From assembly GCA_018821535.1 (NCBI GenBank), contig JAHJLV010000047.1, forward strand, positions 1-64,000: 64,000 nt of DNA, given 5' to 3'. The notes beneath the pieces are model-generated. The model ran no database searches. It was not told the origin of the DNA and saw nothing but the letters and a program-made list of their open reading frames with translations. The position numbers were made by a program, and so were the translations under genes. Shown here one piece after another: positions 17,825-26,171 of the stretch. Position 1 is the stretch's first letter. Each line of letters opens with the position of its first letter. This DNA comes from Pseudomonadota bacterium. GTDB lineage: Bacteria; Desulfobacterota; Desulfobacteria; Desulfobacterales; Desulfobacteraceae.

Positions 17825-19786
17825 TTAAAGATTCAGGGTCACTTGAATATCGTCAATTCCGCCAACGGTAAATCCTGCTTCACATATGGAAAAATAATAG
17901 CTCCATTTTCTGATGAAGGTTTCATCAAACCCCATCTTGGAAATCTCTTTTTTGTTTGCCAGGAACCGCTTTTGCCAGTGCGCAAGAGTGGTTGCATAGT
18001 GTGGCCCCATGTGATGGATATCGGATATCGCAAATCGGGTCTGTTCTGACAGGGTTTGTTTCAGAATTTTCAGGCATGGCAGATGACCTCCGGGGAAAAT
18101 ATGCTTTTGAATCCAGTCTCTTTCTTTGCAGTAAACCTCATATCGTTCATCGTCAATGATAATCGCTTGAAATACCATTTTCCCGCCAGGTGTTAAAAGG
18201 GTCTGTGCCTGCGTAAAATATGCGGCTAAAAACTGCGGCCCGACAGCCTCGATCATTTCTATGGAGACAATCCGGTCAAATGTTCCTGTCGTGTGGCGGT
18301 AGTCTTCAAGTTTGATGGTAATCCGCGCTTCAAGCCCCTCATCTTTTACACGCTGACATGCCCTTTCATACTGTGCTCTGGAAACCGTAATCCCGGTGAC
18401 CCTGCAGCCGGTCTGCTTTGCGGCAAATACGGCAAACCCGCCCCATCCACAGCCGATTTCAAGGATGTGATGGTTTTCCCGGACATCAGCCTGGGCCAGG
18501 ACACGCATCATTTTCTGTTCCTGGGCTTTTTCCAGTGAATCTTCCTGATGTTCAAAAATCCCGCATGAATATAACATCTGCCGATCAAGGAACCGCTCAT
18601 AAAATGCATTGCTCAGATCATAATGGGCCCGGATGTTTTCAGGCGTGTTTTTTATGGAATTTTTACGCCTGTCATGGGCGATTTTTTCCTTTATCCGGGT
18701 GAGAAAAGAAAGCAGCAGGTTGCCGTCAGAAAAATGATCACGGTTGGCAATAAATATCTTTAACAGTTCCACAAGGTCAGTGGTATCCCATTCTGAATGC
18801 ATATAGGCTTCACCAAATCCAATCTCACCGTCAAAGATGATTCTTTGGAAAAAGTGGTAGTCCTTTATTATCATTGTTACATGTGGCTGATCCTGGGGAT
18901 GGCCGAAATGAATCCTTTTTTGATCCGGCATTTCCATGGTAAGGCAGCCTGAAGTGATTCGCTTCAGTGCCATGAAAACGAGTCGTTGACAGATGGATTC
19001 AACGAAATCCGGTTTTTGTTTTTTCAGTGTCATCGGGCTTTGAGGAATAGGTTTGTCATGAAAGGTTAATTTTTTCCGGAAAAATAACTTAAATGCATGG
19101 GCATAGATCCTGGGGATGCTCAAATGGGGCGCAAACGGATATTTGAGTAATGCTTTTAAATGGTTGACACGGGTCATCGGCACGCCATTGCCTTTAAATA
19201 CGGCTTCCATGATGGTTTTGTTTTTACTGATTAACTCAATTTTGATTTCCAGATGATGTTCAGGTTTTGTGAAGTAAAAACGGTAAGTGCCTTCGACCGT
19301 ATTGAAAGGTGAAACATGGAAGACTTTTGGAGTTTCATAGGTTGCAAGCCATTTGTCCGATTTTGAATCGCCCTGGGTCAGCACGTAGGGATGACGCTCC
19401 CCGTAGGTATTATTGACCTCAGCAATGATTGCCGCAGGCTCATGGTCATCAGTAAAACAATAGTAAAAACTGACCGGGTTGAAAACATAATTAAAATACC
19501 GGGCAGATGTGATCATGATGATTTTGGAAACCGGTGTTTTGATCTGATACCGACTGAGTAATCGGGATATTTTTTCTTCGATGGGCAGCTTACCGGGGTC
19601 AAGATAATCTTTGTCATGGATTGATGTAACCGCAGATCTGTTGTAACCGAAAAGCGGAAACCGCCGGTTGAGGACTGACAGTTCCTTAAGATCAAACGCA
19701 TACATATATACAGGATAGGATAACTCATGGCTTACAGGCTGATAACGGCGATGTTTAATTGTTCCTGTAAAAATTTGGGATTTCAC
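17825..19786 (-). CDS. DUF1365 fused to cyclopropane-fatty-acyl-phospholipid synthase
   Basis: A 653-residue fusion. Residues 1 to about 240 are DUF1365 (G-T-I-K-H-R-R-Y-x-P start, F-N-P-V-S-F-Y-Y-C-F, E-V-N-N-T-Y-G-E-R-H-P-Y). Residues from about 255 are a CFA synthase: N-terminal lipid-binding part (G-E-I-G-F-G-E-A-Y-M) and SAM domain with H-Y-D-L-S-N-A-F-Y, L-E-I-G-C-G-W-G-G-F and E-M-I-E-A-V-G. CFA synthases methylate double bonds of membrane phospholipid acyl chains. These two families are normally neighbouring separate genes; here they are joined. The start is GTG at 19784-19786, overlapping the TGA of the flavin gene (GTGA), so expression is coupled. Confidence 0.93.
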   Translation of the reverse strand: MKSQIFTGTIKHRRYQPVSHELSYPVYMYAFDLKELSVLNRRFPLFGYNRSAVTSIHDKDYLDPGKLPIEEKISRLLSRYQIKTPVSKIIMITSARYFNYVFNPVSFYYCFTDDHEPAAIIAEVNNTYGERHPYVLTQGDSKSDKWLATYETPKVFHVSPFNTVEGTYRFYFTKPEHHLEIKIELISKNKTIMEAVFKGNGVPMTRVNHLKALLKYPFAPHLSIPRIYAHAFKLFFRKKLTFHDKPIPQSPMTLKKQKPDFVESICQRLVFMALKRITSGCLTMEMPDQKRIHFGHPQDQPHVTMIIKDYHFFQRIIFDGEIGFGEAYMHSEWDTTDLVELLKIFIANRDHFSDGNLLLSFLTRIKEKIAHDRRKNSIKNTPENIRAHYDLSNAFYERFLDRQMLYSCGIFEHQEDSLEKAQEQKMMRVLAQADVRENHHILEIGCGWGGFAVFAAKQTGCRVTGITVSRAQYERACQRVKDEGLEARITIKLEDYRHTTGTFDRIVSIEMIEAVGPQFLAAYFTQAQTLLTPGGKMVFQAIIIDDERYEVYCKERDWIQKHIFPGGHLPCLKILKQTLSEQTRFAISDIHHMGPHYATTLAHWQKRFLANKKEISKMGFDETFIRKWSYYFSICEAGFTVGGIDDIQVTLNL

Positions 19787-21063
19787 AAGGTCACCCCGAA
19801 TTTTTCTCCAACACCCAATGCAGAGTTCACCCCATCTTCATGAAAGCCAAAACCAAAATATGCCCCGCAGAAAAAGGTGTTCTGTTCTCCATTTAATGCC
19901 GGCAACTGCTTCTGGGATTGAAATGCGTCATAGGAATATTGAGGATGAGCATAATGGATTTCTTTGATGATATGTTTAGCAGGTATGGGCGTTTTCGGAT
20001 TCAGGGTGACAAAATACCGCTGTTTTGTTTTCAGTTTCTGCAAGTGGGTCATGTCATAGCTGACAGTCACAGGGGAATCTGCATCAGACTGTGCATGCCG
20101 GGTATAGTTCCAGCTGGCCCAGGCTCTTTGGTTCGGCGGCATGACACTGATATCGGTATGCAGAAAGGTCTTGTTGTTTGAATAAGACCAGGCCCCGAGC
20201 AGTTCTTTTTCCTTTGATGTCGGTTTTTCAAGCAGTTTCAATGCCTGGTCTGCATGGGAGGCAATTACCACTGCATCAAATACCTGGGGATCGCCCTGTT
20301 GAAAATGCAGGGTGATCCCGTCTGTTTGCCTGGAGATACGCATCACAGGGCTGTTTTTGACTGCCTTGCCGTTAAAGGATTTTAAAAAAGCATTGACATA
20401 GGTATGGCTTCCGCCTTTGACAAAATACCACGGCGGATGGCCGGTAACCCCAAGAAGCCCATGATTCTCATAAAACTGGGCAAATGTCCGGATCGGGAAT
20501 CGGCTCATCTGAAAATCCGAGCCCGACCAGATGGCCGCAGCCATGGGAATGATAAACTGGTCAATGACTTCACAGTGAAGCCCTTTTTGTTGTGCATAAT
20601 CAGACAGTGTGATGTCCGTCAGGCGATCTGCAAGGTATTCTTTTCTCAGCACCTGAAGAAATCGCACCATTTCGTAGACAAAACGGATGAACTTAGGTCT
20701 AAGGAGATTCGACCGCTGGGCAAATATTGAATTCAGGTTCCGGCTGGCATAATACAGCCCGGTTTTTTTGCAGTAATAAGAAAAAGACATGTCGGTTCTG
20801 GATTTTTCAACACCCAGCCGGGACAATAAATGTATGAAATTGGGATAGGTTCGTTCATTGAGAACGATGAAACCTGTATCCACGGGTGTATGTTTATCAG
20901 GACCATCCGGGAGCATGACCGTGTGGGTATGTCCTCCGAAATAATTGTTTTTTTCAAAAAGTGTAATCCTGTGTCGATTCTGGAGAAGATATGCACAACA
21001 TATTCCGGAGATGCCTGAACCGATAACGGCAATGTTCATATTGTTTTGTTCTTTAAAATTCAT
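19783..21063 (-). CDS. FAD-dependent oxidoreductase (amine-oxidase-like, COG2907)
   Basis: A flavoprotein with the FAD-binding motif A-V-I-G-S-G-I-S-G-I-C-C-A-Y-L-L at the N-terminus, followed by F-E-K-N-N-Y-F-G-G-H-T and the C-terminal F-F-C-G-A-Y-F-G-F-G-F-H-E-D-G that are typical of COG2907 proteins found with CFA synthases. Probable role is desaturation or oxidation of the methylated acyl chain. ATG 21063 is chosen because AGGG lies 8 nt upstream; ATG 21039 would start exactly at the FAD motif and cannot be excluded. The stop overlaps the start of the DUF1365-CFA gene. Confidence 0.88.
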   Translation of the reverse strand: MNFKEQNNMNIAVIGSGISGICCAYLLQNRHRITLFEKNNYFGGHTHTVMLPDGPDKHTPVDTGFIVLNERTYPNFIHLLSRLGVEKSRTDMSFSYYCKKTGLYYASRNLNSIFAQRSNLLRPKFIRFVYEMVRFLQVLRKEYLADRLTDITLSDYAQQKGLHCEVIDQFIIPMAAAIWSGSDFQMSRFPIRTFAQFYENHGLLGVTGHPPWYFVKGGSHTYVNAFLKSFNGKAVKNSPVMRISRQTDGITLHFQQGDPQVFDAVVIASHADQALKLLEKPTSKEKELLGAWSYSNNKTFLHTDISVMPPNQRAWASWNYTRHAQSDADSPVTVSYDMTHLQKLKTKQRYFVTLNPKTPIPAKHIIKEIHYAHPQYSYDAFQSQKQLPALNGEQNTFFCGAYFGFGFHEDGVNSALGVGEKFGVTL

Positions 21064-21266
21064 GGCAGCCACCCTTGCATTTCGAAGATGTTGAATTTCT
21101 TATAAGCTATATCCAACTGAACAAAAAAGCGCAATTTATTATTTGATTTTATCGCAACAGGGGGGAAAAAAAGCTTAATGCTGTCTTCCAGAGAATTCAG
21201 CCTGTCGATTTTCAATCCTTTTTTGGATACTGCGCACCAAACAACCTTTTTCAAACCATCACCCAC
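21060..21266 (-). CDS. Possible small ORF upstream of the flavin gene
   Basis: A 68-residue frame beginning at GTG 21266 after AAAGGAT and ending with a TGA that overlaps the ATG at 21061-21063 (ATGA). The overlap arrangement is what a coupled gene would show, but the residue composition (Lys/Phe-rich, ending M-Q-G-W-L-P) matches nothing I know. It may be chance. The remaining bases to 21374 hold a TTGACT and A/T-rich sequence that could be the selenoprotein promoter. Confidence 0.25.
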   Translation of the reverse strand: MGDGLKKVVWCAVSKKGLKIDRLNSLEDSIKLFFPPVAIKSNNKLRFFVQLDIAYKKFNIFEMQGWLP

Positions 21267-21374
21267 AGGAAATTATCCTTTCAATTGTTCAGGACTTGAC
21301 TTTTGTCTATATTTAAGTCTGTTATACAGATTGGAATCCCTTTTTCCGCCACTGTAAACACCAGGAGAAATCTA

Positions 21375-22253
21375 ATGGATCAACTTAGACCGTATCGTTC
21401 TTTTGTCAGCTATATTGATCGCAGCAGAGAGTACTACGCTGCCCAGGGCTATGACAGACCTTACAGCTGGCCGCATTATGACCATGTTCCTTTTACCCCT
21501 CTGCAAAAGCCGCTCTCCCAATGCCGGGTCGGTTTGGTGACAACCGCGGGCAAGCCAAAGCCTGCAGATCCGATGGCAGCCATGCTGGTTCAGCGGGGGA
21601 TGTATGCCGAACCGGCAGTCCCGCCGCCAGCGTCTCTTTACACGGATGATCTGTTCTGGGATAAAAAAGCGACCCATACAAATGATGTTGACAGCTTTTT
21701 GCCCATAAACCACCTGGCAGAGTATGCAAAAAACGGTCGCATTGGATCAGCTTCCCCCCGGTTTTATGGGGTGCCCACGGATTACAGCCAGCCCAGAACC
21801 CTCAAAAAATACGGCCCGCAACTCCTTGAATGGTGCCATGAAGACAACCTTGATGCTTTAATTCTTCTGGCGCTCTGACCGGTGTGTCACCAGACCGTGA
21901 GTCTGGTTGCCCGTCACCTGGAAGAGAATGGTCTTTCAACCGTTGTTATGGGAAGTGCACGGGATATTGTGGAGGAATGCGGAGTTGCACGGTTTTTATT
22001 TACGGATTTTCCTCTGGGCAATCCCGCTGGAAAACCTTGGGATATTGACATGCAGCAATCGATTCTGGGAATGGCGCTTGATCTTCTTGAGCAGGCATGG
22101 ATGCCGCGCACAACCATCCAGACACCCTGTCAATGGCCAGACGACCAATGGCGGGATGCCTTCATGAAGGTTGACGCTTCCAATCGAGAGGCTCTTGCCC
22201 GTGAAGGAAAAGAGCGTCGCGAGCTTCAAGCCGGAATGAAGAAAAGCCGGTAA
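21375..22253 (+). CDS. GrdB-like selenoprotein with U-P-V-C motif (TGA read as Sec)
   Basis: Reading TGA 21876-21878 as selenocysteine joins two adjacent in-frame segments into a 292-residue protein: ...L-I-L-L-A-L-U-P-V-C-H-Q-T-V-S..., with Sec168 and Cys171 making a UxxC redox motif. The N-terminal part starts M-D-Q-L-R-P-Y-R-S-F at ATG 21375 after AGGAG. The family resembles selenoprotein B of glycine/sarcosine/betaine/D-proline reductases (G-L-V-T-T-A-G near residue 55, and V-V-M-G-S-A-R-D-I-V-E after the Sec). No stand-alone start with a ribosome-binding site exists after the TGA, and conserved sequence continues straight across it. The chemical role is unknown; a reductive or thiol-transfer function is an inference. 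A broken copy lies at 15146-15262. Confidence 0.85.
21876..21906 (+). promoter_or_regulatory. Sec codon and candidate bacterial SECIS
   Basis: After TGA 21876-21878 lies a perfect six-bp hairpin CCAGAC-CGTGA-GTCTGG at 21890-21906. The five-base loop begins at 21896, 17 nt after the TGA, with G at its second position. Spacing is identical to the selD element in this window and fits bacterial SECIS rules. Confidence 0.8.
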
Positions 22254-22295
22254 TCGCATCTGCTGTACAAAATACAGATGACCGGTTCTTTCAAC

Positions 22296-22556
22296 TTAAT
22301 AATGATATCTGCATGAAAGAATAGTCATAAAACTGTCATCAACAGCATAAACCAACCGATGGGTATTATCAATTCTTCGGGACCAGAATCCGGATAAATT
22401 TTCTTTTAATGGTTCTGGTTTTCCTATCCCCTCAAATGGCTGCTTCAATGCGGTATGAATAAGCGTATTGATCCTCTTTAGTGTTTTTCTGTCTTGTGTC
22501 TGCCAATATATATAATCTTTCCATGCTTCTTTCGTCCAGGCCAATTTCCTACTCAT
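22296..22556 (-). CDS. yoeB: YoeB-family toxin (ribosome-dependent mRNA interferase)
   Basis: An 86-residue RelE-superfamily toxin. It begins W-T-K-E-A-W-K-D-Y-I-Y-W and has the YoeB signature G-I-G-K-P-E-P-L-K, then S-R-R-I-D-N-T-H-R-L-V-Y and the C-terminal S-C-R-Y-H-Y; the catalytic Glu, Arg, His and Tyr positions are present, so it appears active. It overlaps the antitoxin gene by 8 nt. The stop is 42 nt from the stop of the convergent selenoprotein gene. Confidence 0.95.
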   Translation of the reverse strand: MSRKLAWTKEAWKDYIYWQTQDRKTLKRINTLIHTALKQPFEGIGKPEPLKENLSGFWSRRIDNTHRLVYAVDDSFMTILSCRYHY

Positions 22557-22803
22557 CTATCAGATCCCTCTCCTGAACTTTTCCTTTTTTGAACTGTTCA
22601 ATTGATTTTAATAGATGCGCTGCATTGGCAGGCGATCTAAGCAGATAAAATGTCTCCATAAAACTGTTAAAAGTTTCCATGGACATAACAACAGCATCTT
22701 CAGAATCACGACGGGTAATGATTGTATAATCAGCGTCATCTATTACCCTGTCCAAGACCGACTTTAGATTGTTTCTTGCCTCACTGAAATTTATAATTTT
22801 CAT
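22549..22803 (-). CDS. yefM: YefM-family antitoxin
   Basis: An 84-residue Phd/YefM antitoxin from ATG 22803: M-K-I-I-N-F-S-E-A-R-N-N-L-K-S-V-L-D-R-V is the DNA-binding N-terminal domain, followed by V-V-M-S-M-E-T-F-N-S and an acidic toxin-binding tail. CTGGAGA precedes the ATG; an upstream in-frame start at 22833 is not supported. It precedes and overlaps yoeB, the standard arrangement, and its promoter carries TGTACA boxes. Confidence 0.95.
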   Translation of the reverse strand: MKIINFSEARNNLKSVLDRVIDDADYTIITRRDSEDAVVMSMETFNSFMETFYLLRSPANAAHLLKSIEQFKKGKVQERDLIDE

Positions 22804-22826
22804 AACATTCTCCAGACCTGTGTTAT

Positions 22827-22873
22827 TGTACAAGTATAAGGTGGAGTTTCAAACTTGTCCAGTATTTTGTACA
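22827..22873 (-). promoter_or_regulatory. yefM promoter with two TGTACA operator boxes
   Basis: On the minus strand TGGACA (22861-22856) and TATACT (22838-22833) are separated by 17 nt, a good sigma-70 promoter. TGTACA occurs at 22827-22832, at the expected transcription start, and at 22868-22873, just upstream of the -35. TGTACA is the core operator motif recognised by YefM in Escherichia coli, so negative autoregulation is likely. Spacing here (41 bp) is wider than in E. coli. Confidence 0.7.
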
Positions 22874-23015
22874 TCTTCATGGCATATTTATGAGGTGTTT
22901 GGACGCCAATTCTGTAACAAAGTCAATGATAATATTTGCATTAATTGTAAAGTAGTCAGGTAAAATAAAGGACCAATTGCGGCACCAATCCAGATGAATT
23001 CACCGGGATTTACGA

Positions 23016-23252
23016 CTATATTCCGATTAATGAATCAATTCCCTCGTCCCGGATAGTCGCTTTGGCTTCGTCCAAAGCGGTTGCATCGGTGTCGAACTCA
23101 TCGTCCCAGACTGTAGAGTTACCAAATTCATCGACGACTTCGAGAATCCAGCCGCCGGTATTGCCACGATAGATATCGACCTTGACGGATTTACCACTAT
23201 CATTCAGCTCCTGACACAAGGGACTCATTTCGATCTCAAAATCATCTTCCAT
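23016..23252 (-). CDS. Small acidic conserved hypothetical protein
   Basis: A 78-residue acidic protein (D/E-rich; contains G-G-W-I-L-E-V-V-D-E-F-G-N-S-T-V-W-D-D and E-A-K-A-T-I-R-D-E-G near the end). TGGAG lies 8 nt before the ATG. It resembles small proteins carried on mobile cassettes but I cannot assign it. No partner gene is adjacent; 23253-23504 upstream shows no feature I trust. Confidence 0.6.
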   Translation of the reverse strand: MEDDFEIEMSPLCQELNDSGKSVKVDIYRGNTGGWILEVVDEFGNSTVWDDEFDTDATALDEAKATIRDEGIDSLIGI

Positions 23253-23504
23253 TCATAATCTCCAGGGTGAAATCTTTGTACACATAACAAGTAATCATGT
23301 GGTGCTGTGTATCTTGTAATTTTAAATATCCGACCAGATAAATTAAAAACTCCTAATCAAGAATTTCCTATCAATATTTATGACCGGTGTAAAGCGATTA
23401 AAAAAAAGGATATGGCCTTGATGATCACAAGGTGTTTGTTTTGCCTGGCAAAATGATTTATGATGGTTTAAAAAAAACTGCTGCTTCAAAATACGGGAGA
23501 CAAT

Positions 23505-24530
23505 ATGAACCGGGCATCAATACTTTTACTTGTTTTTCTTTTTCTGCCATTTATCCAGTCCTGCATCACATCCCAGAAAACCGTGATGAGAAATGATCCG
23601 CTCATTGGAAAAATCATTGATGTTCAAAATCACAAAGCCATTGATTTTAACACGCTGATTGACCGGATATCCGCCTTTGATATTATTTATCTATCAGAAA
23701 AGCATGATAATCCGGACCATCACAGGTTTCAGGAAAAAATCATCCAGGCCCTTATTGACTCAGGAAAAAAGCCTGCCATTGGATTTGAATTTTTCGCAAT
23801 GGACAATACCCCGGACCTGATCAATTTTGTTGAATCCGGTAAAACACAGCACTCGGATGAGGATATCAAATTCATTGAAACTGATCTGCGCCGGAAACTG
23901 GGCTGGGATACCCAGTCCGATGAAATGTGGTCCTATTATCTGAGTCTGCTGAATATTGCCAGAAAAAACTCCCTTTTTGCTGCCGGGATCGACCTTGGGT
24001 CAACTCTGAAAAAACGGATTACCCGAAAAGGAATAAATGGCATAAGCGCCCTTGAGTCTGAACAGATTTTCTCCACCCGCATGGATAACACAGCATATAA
24101 AGACTATATGTTTTCCATTTTCAAGGATGTCCACTGCGGCATGGAACACGGCAATATGCAGTCACGGCTGTATGACACCTGGGTGGCCCGAAATGATAAA
24201 ATGGCCCAGTCCATTGTCCGCATGGCAAAACACCATGCACCGCCTGTGGTCATTATTATCGGCGGCGGACATACCCGATACGGCCTGGGGGTGATTGACA
24301 GGGTCAGCGCCATAAACAAGGATCTTGGCCAGGTCAATATTGATTTAAGCGAAATCAGCACACAGCCGTCTGAGCTGTCAGATTATTTTGATCTGCTTGA
24401 TCTTGAAGGGTTTGCGCCTGTGCCGCCGTCAGATTATATGTGGTTTTCGCAAAGGGTCTCCTACGCAGACCCCTGTGAAGAATTCAAAGAATCTTTAAAA
24501 AAAATGAAGTCCTCCGCCGGATCGAAATAA
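23505..24530 (+). CDS. ChaN-family lipoprotein
   Basis: A 341-residue exported lipoprotein with lipobox F-I-Q-S-C at about residue 19. The ChaN/haem-binding-uptake family signature is clear: D-I-I-Y-L-S-E-K-H-D-N-P-D-H-H (the usual G-E-x-H-D is S-E-K-H-D here), I-G-F-E-F-F, and V-I-I-I-G-G-G-H-T-R-Y-G-L-G. Campylobacter ChaN binds haem pairs and assists iron uptake; the role here is inferred. It ends 105 nt before the sensor gene and has no nearby iron-uptake genes. Confidence 0.88.
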   Translation: MNRASILLLVFLFLPFIQSCITSQKTVMRNDPLIGKIIDVQNHKAIDFNTLIDRISAFDIIYLSEKHDNPDHHRFQEKIIQALIDSGKKPAIGFEFFAMDNTPDLINFVESGKTQHSDEDIKFIETDLRRKLGWDTQSDEMWSYYLSLLNIARKNSLFAAGIDLGSTLKKRITRKGINGISALESEQIFSTRMDNTAYKDYMFSIFKDVHCGMEHGNMQSRLYDTWVARNDKMAQSIVRMAKHHAPPVVIIIGGGHTRYGLGVIDRVSAINKDLGQVNIDLSEISTQPSELSDYFDLLDLEGFAPVPPSDYMWFSQRVSYADPCEEFKESLKKMKSSAGSK

Positions 24531-24561
24531 TCAGCCGTGGCTGTTTTAAATTTTCACACGA

Positions 24562-24590
24562 TTGACAAGCCTGGATTTTTTTTTTAATGT
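24562..24590 (+). promoter_or_regulatory. Candidate sigma-70 promoter of the REC-kinase gene
   Basis: TTGACA (24562-24567) and TAATGT (24585-24590) are separated by 17 nt, about 45 nt before the start of the next gene. Confidence 0.5.
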
Positions 24591-24635
24591 GAATGTATCC
24601 ATTCTAAAATCATTTCACCATTTTCAGGAGACCAT

Positions 24636-26171
24636 ATGGGAACGTCCAGACCAGGTGATGACGACAGGCTTGTTTTTGCAGACCCGAAAAAGTCAGAACC
24701 CGAAGATTCCGGTTTATCCGCCCAAAAGAATAACCCTCCCGGATACACGCTTTTGATTGTGGATGATGAAAAAGAAGTCCATGTCATGACAAAGCTTGTC
24801 CTTTCAGATTACAGTTACAAAGGTGCAGGCCTGCAGTTTTTTTCTGCATATTCGTCGGACGAAGCCAAAACAATGATCAAAGAACATCCGGATGCCGCCT
24901 GTATTCTGCTGGATGTGGTGATGGAAACTTCCGATTCCGGTCTTGAAATTGCCCGTTTTATCCGGGAAGATGAAAAAAATGAACTGATCAGAATCATACT
25001 TCGCACAGGTCAGCCCGGAAAAGCGCCGGAAAAAGAAATCATTCTGGATTACGATATTAATGATTACAAAGAAAAAACCGAACTGACTGCCCAGAAACTG
25101 TTTACCAGCATTACCACAGCACTGCGTTCCTATCGGCATTTAATGGAACTGGATAACCAGAGAAAAGAAATCGCAGCCAAAAATGTCCGCCTGAACGAAG
25201 AAATCGCAAAACGAATTGTTGCCGAGCACAATCTGACAAAATACAACCGAAGTCTTGAAAAACTGCTGGATAAGAAAAGCACCCAGTTAAAAACCGCTCT
25301 TCAGGAGCTTGAATTAAAGGAAAAAGAACTTCACGATGCCAGCACCCTTTGCGCCATAGGGGATGTCTCTTCGGCAAGCCTGAGCCAGCTTGATCTGCCA
25401 AGGCAGAAACTTGAACAGAATCTGGAAATCATCAACCAGTACAGAACCCAAATAACCCTTTTACTTGAAAAATATGAGGTTTTTCAGGAAATCATCTGTT
25501 CGAGCATACCCCGATTGGATTCATTGTCCCAGACTGCCCAGGACTCCATAAAGGACCTTGACCGTCTCAAGCAGGATATGCAGCTTGAAGATATTTTAGC
25601 CCGATATCCTGAAATTATTGATGATTCTGCCAATGGTCTTACCTGTATTTCAAATGTCATCAATGACATCAAACTGTTTATTACCTTGAATGACAGCCCT
25701 GAAGAAATATCTGACATGAACAGCATCCTGAAATCCAGCATCAAAAAGCTGGAAAATCATTTTGACAAGCGCATTGATCTGCAATCAAATTTCAATGACC
25801 TTCCCAGAATCAATATCGCAGCGCAAAATATGGAAAAGGCCTGTTTTGAAATCATCAAGAATGCCTATGAAGCTGCAGGTTTGCAGGGTATTATCTCCAT
25901 ATCCACAGAATATGATGCCCCCGATATTGTAATCCACATCAGCGATATCGGATGCGGCATTCCGCCTGAGGATCAGACCCGGATTTTCAAACCCTATTTT
26001 ACAAAAAATAAGCCTCCTGCAGCAAAAGGGCTTGGGCTGTTTTTTGCCAACGCAGTGGTCAAAAATGCCGGAGGAACCATCGAGGTGACCAGCAAGCCCA
26101 ATGAAGGAACCACGGTTATTGTCATGCTCCCTGTGGACAGGCAGCACGCCCTTATTTCAGCAGAAAATTAA
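24636..26171 (+). CDS. Receiver-histidine-kinase-like protein lacking a phosphoacceptor His
   Basis: A 511-residue cytoplasmic protein. Residues about 35-160 are a receiver domain (L-L-I-V-D-D-E, phosphoacceptor D in I-L-L-D-V-V, K in Y-K-E-K-T) of the type seen in DUF3369 proteins. Residues 170-260 are coiled coil. The histidine-kinase dimerisation region follows at C-A-I-G-D-V-S-S-A-S-L-S-Q-L-D-L-P, where kinases normally have a His followed by Glu or Asp and Asn-Pro; no His is present. The ATPase domain is intact (E-I-I-K-N-A-Y-E-A, D-I-G-C-G-I-P, G-L-G-L-F-F-A). AGGAG precedes the ATG. It overlaps the next gene's 3' end by 20 nt in antisense. Function unknown; it could be a pseudokinase or use another residue. 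Confidence 0.85.
   Translation: MGTSRPGDDDRLVFADPKKSEPEDSGLSAQKNNPPGYTLLIVDDEKEVHVMTKLVLSDYSYKGAGLQFFSAYSSDEAKTMIKEHPDAACILLDVVMETSDSGLEIARFIREDEKNELIRIILRTGQPGKAPEKEIILDYDINDYKEKTELTAQKLFTSITTALRSYRHLMELDNQRKEIAAKNVRLNEEIAKRIVAEHNLTKYNRSLEKLLDKKSTQLKTALQELELKEKELHDASTLCAIGDVSSASLSQLDLPRQKLEQNLEIINQYRTQITLLLEKYEVFQEIICSSIPRLDSLSQTAQDSIKDLDRLKQDMQLEDILARYPEIIDDSANGLTCISNVINDIKLFITLNDSPEEISDMNSILKSSIKKLENHFDKRIDLQSNFNDLPRINIAAQNMEKACFEIIKNAYEAAGLQGIISISTEYDAPDIVIHISDIGCGIPPEDQTRIFKPYFTKNKPPAAKGLGLFFANAVVKNAGGTIEVTSKPNEGTTVIVMLPVDRQHALISAEN

Noticed and set aside
21882..22253. Separate gene starting at GTG after the selenoprotein TGA
   Set aside because: No ribosome-binding site, conserved sequence runs through the TGA, and a SECIS-like hairpin follows; best read as one Sec-containing protein.
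23430..23445. GG-N10-GC upstream of the ChaN gene as sigma-54 promoter
   Set aside because: Only the GG/GC and TTGC agree; the other -24 positions do not fit.
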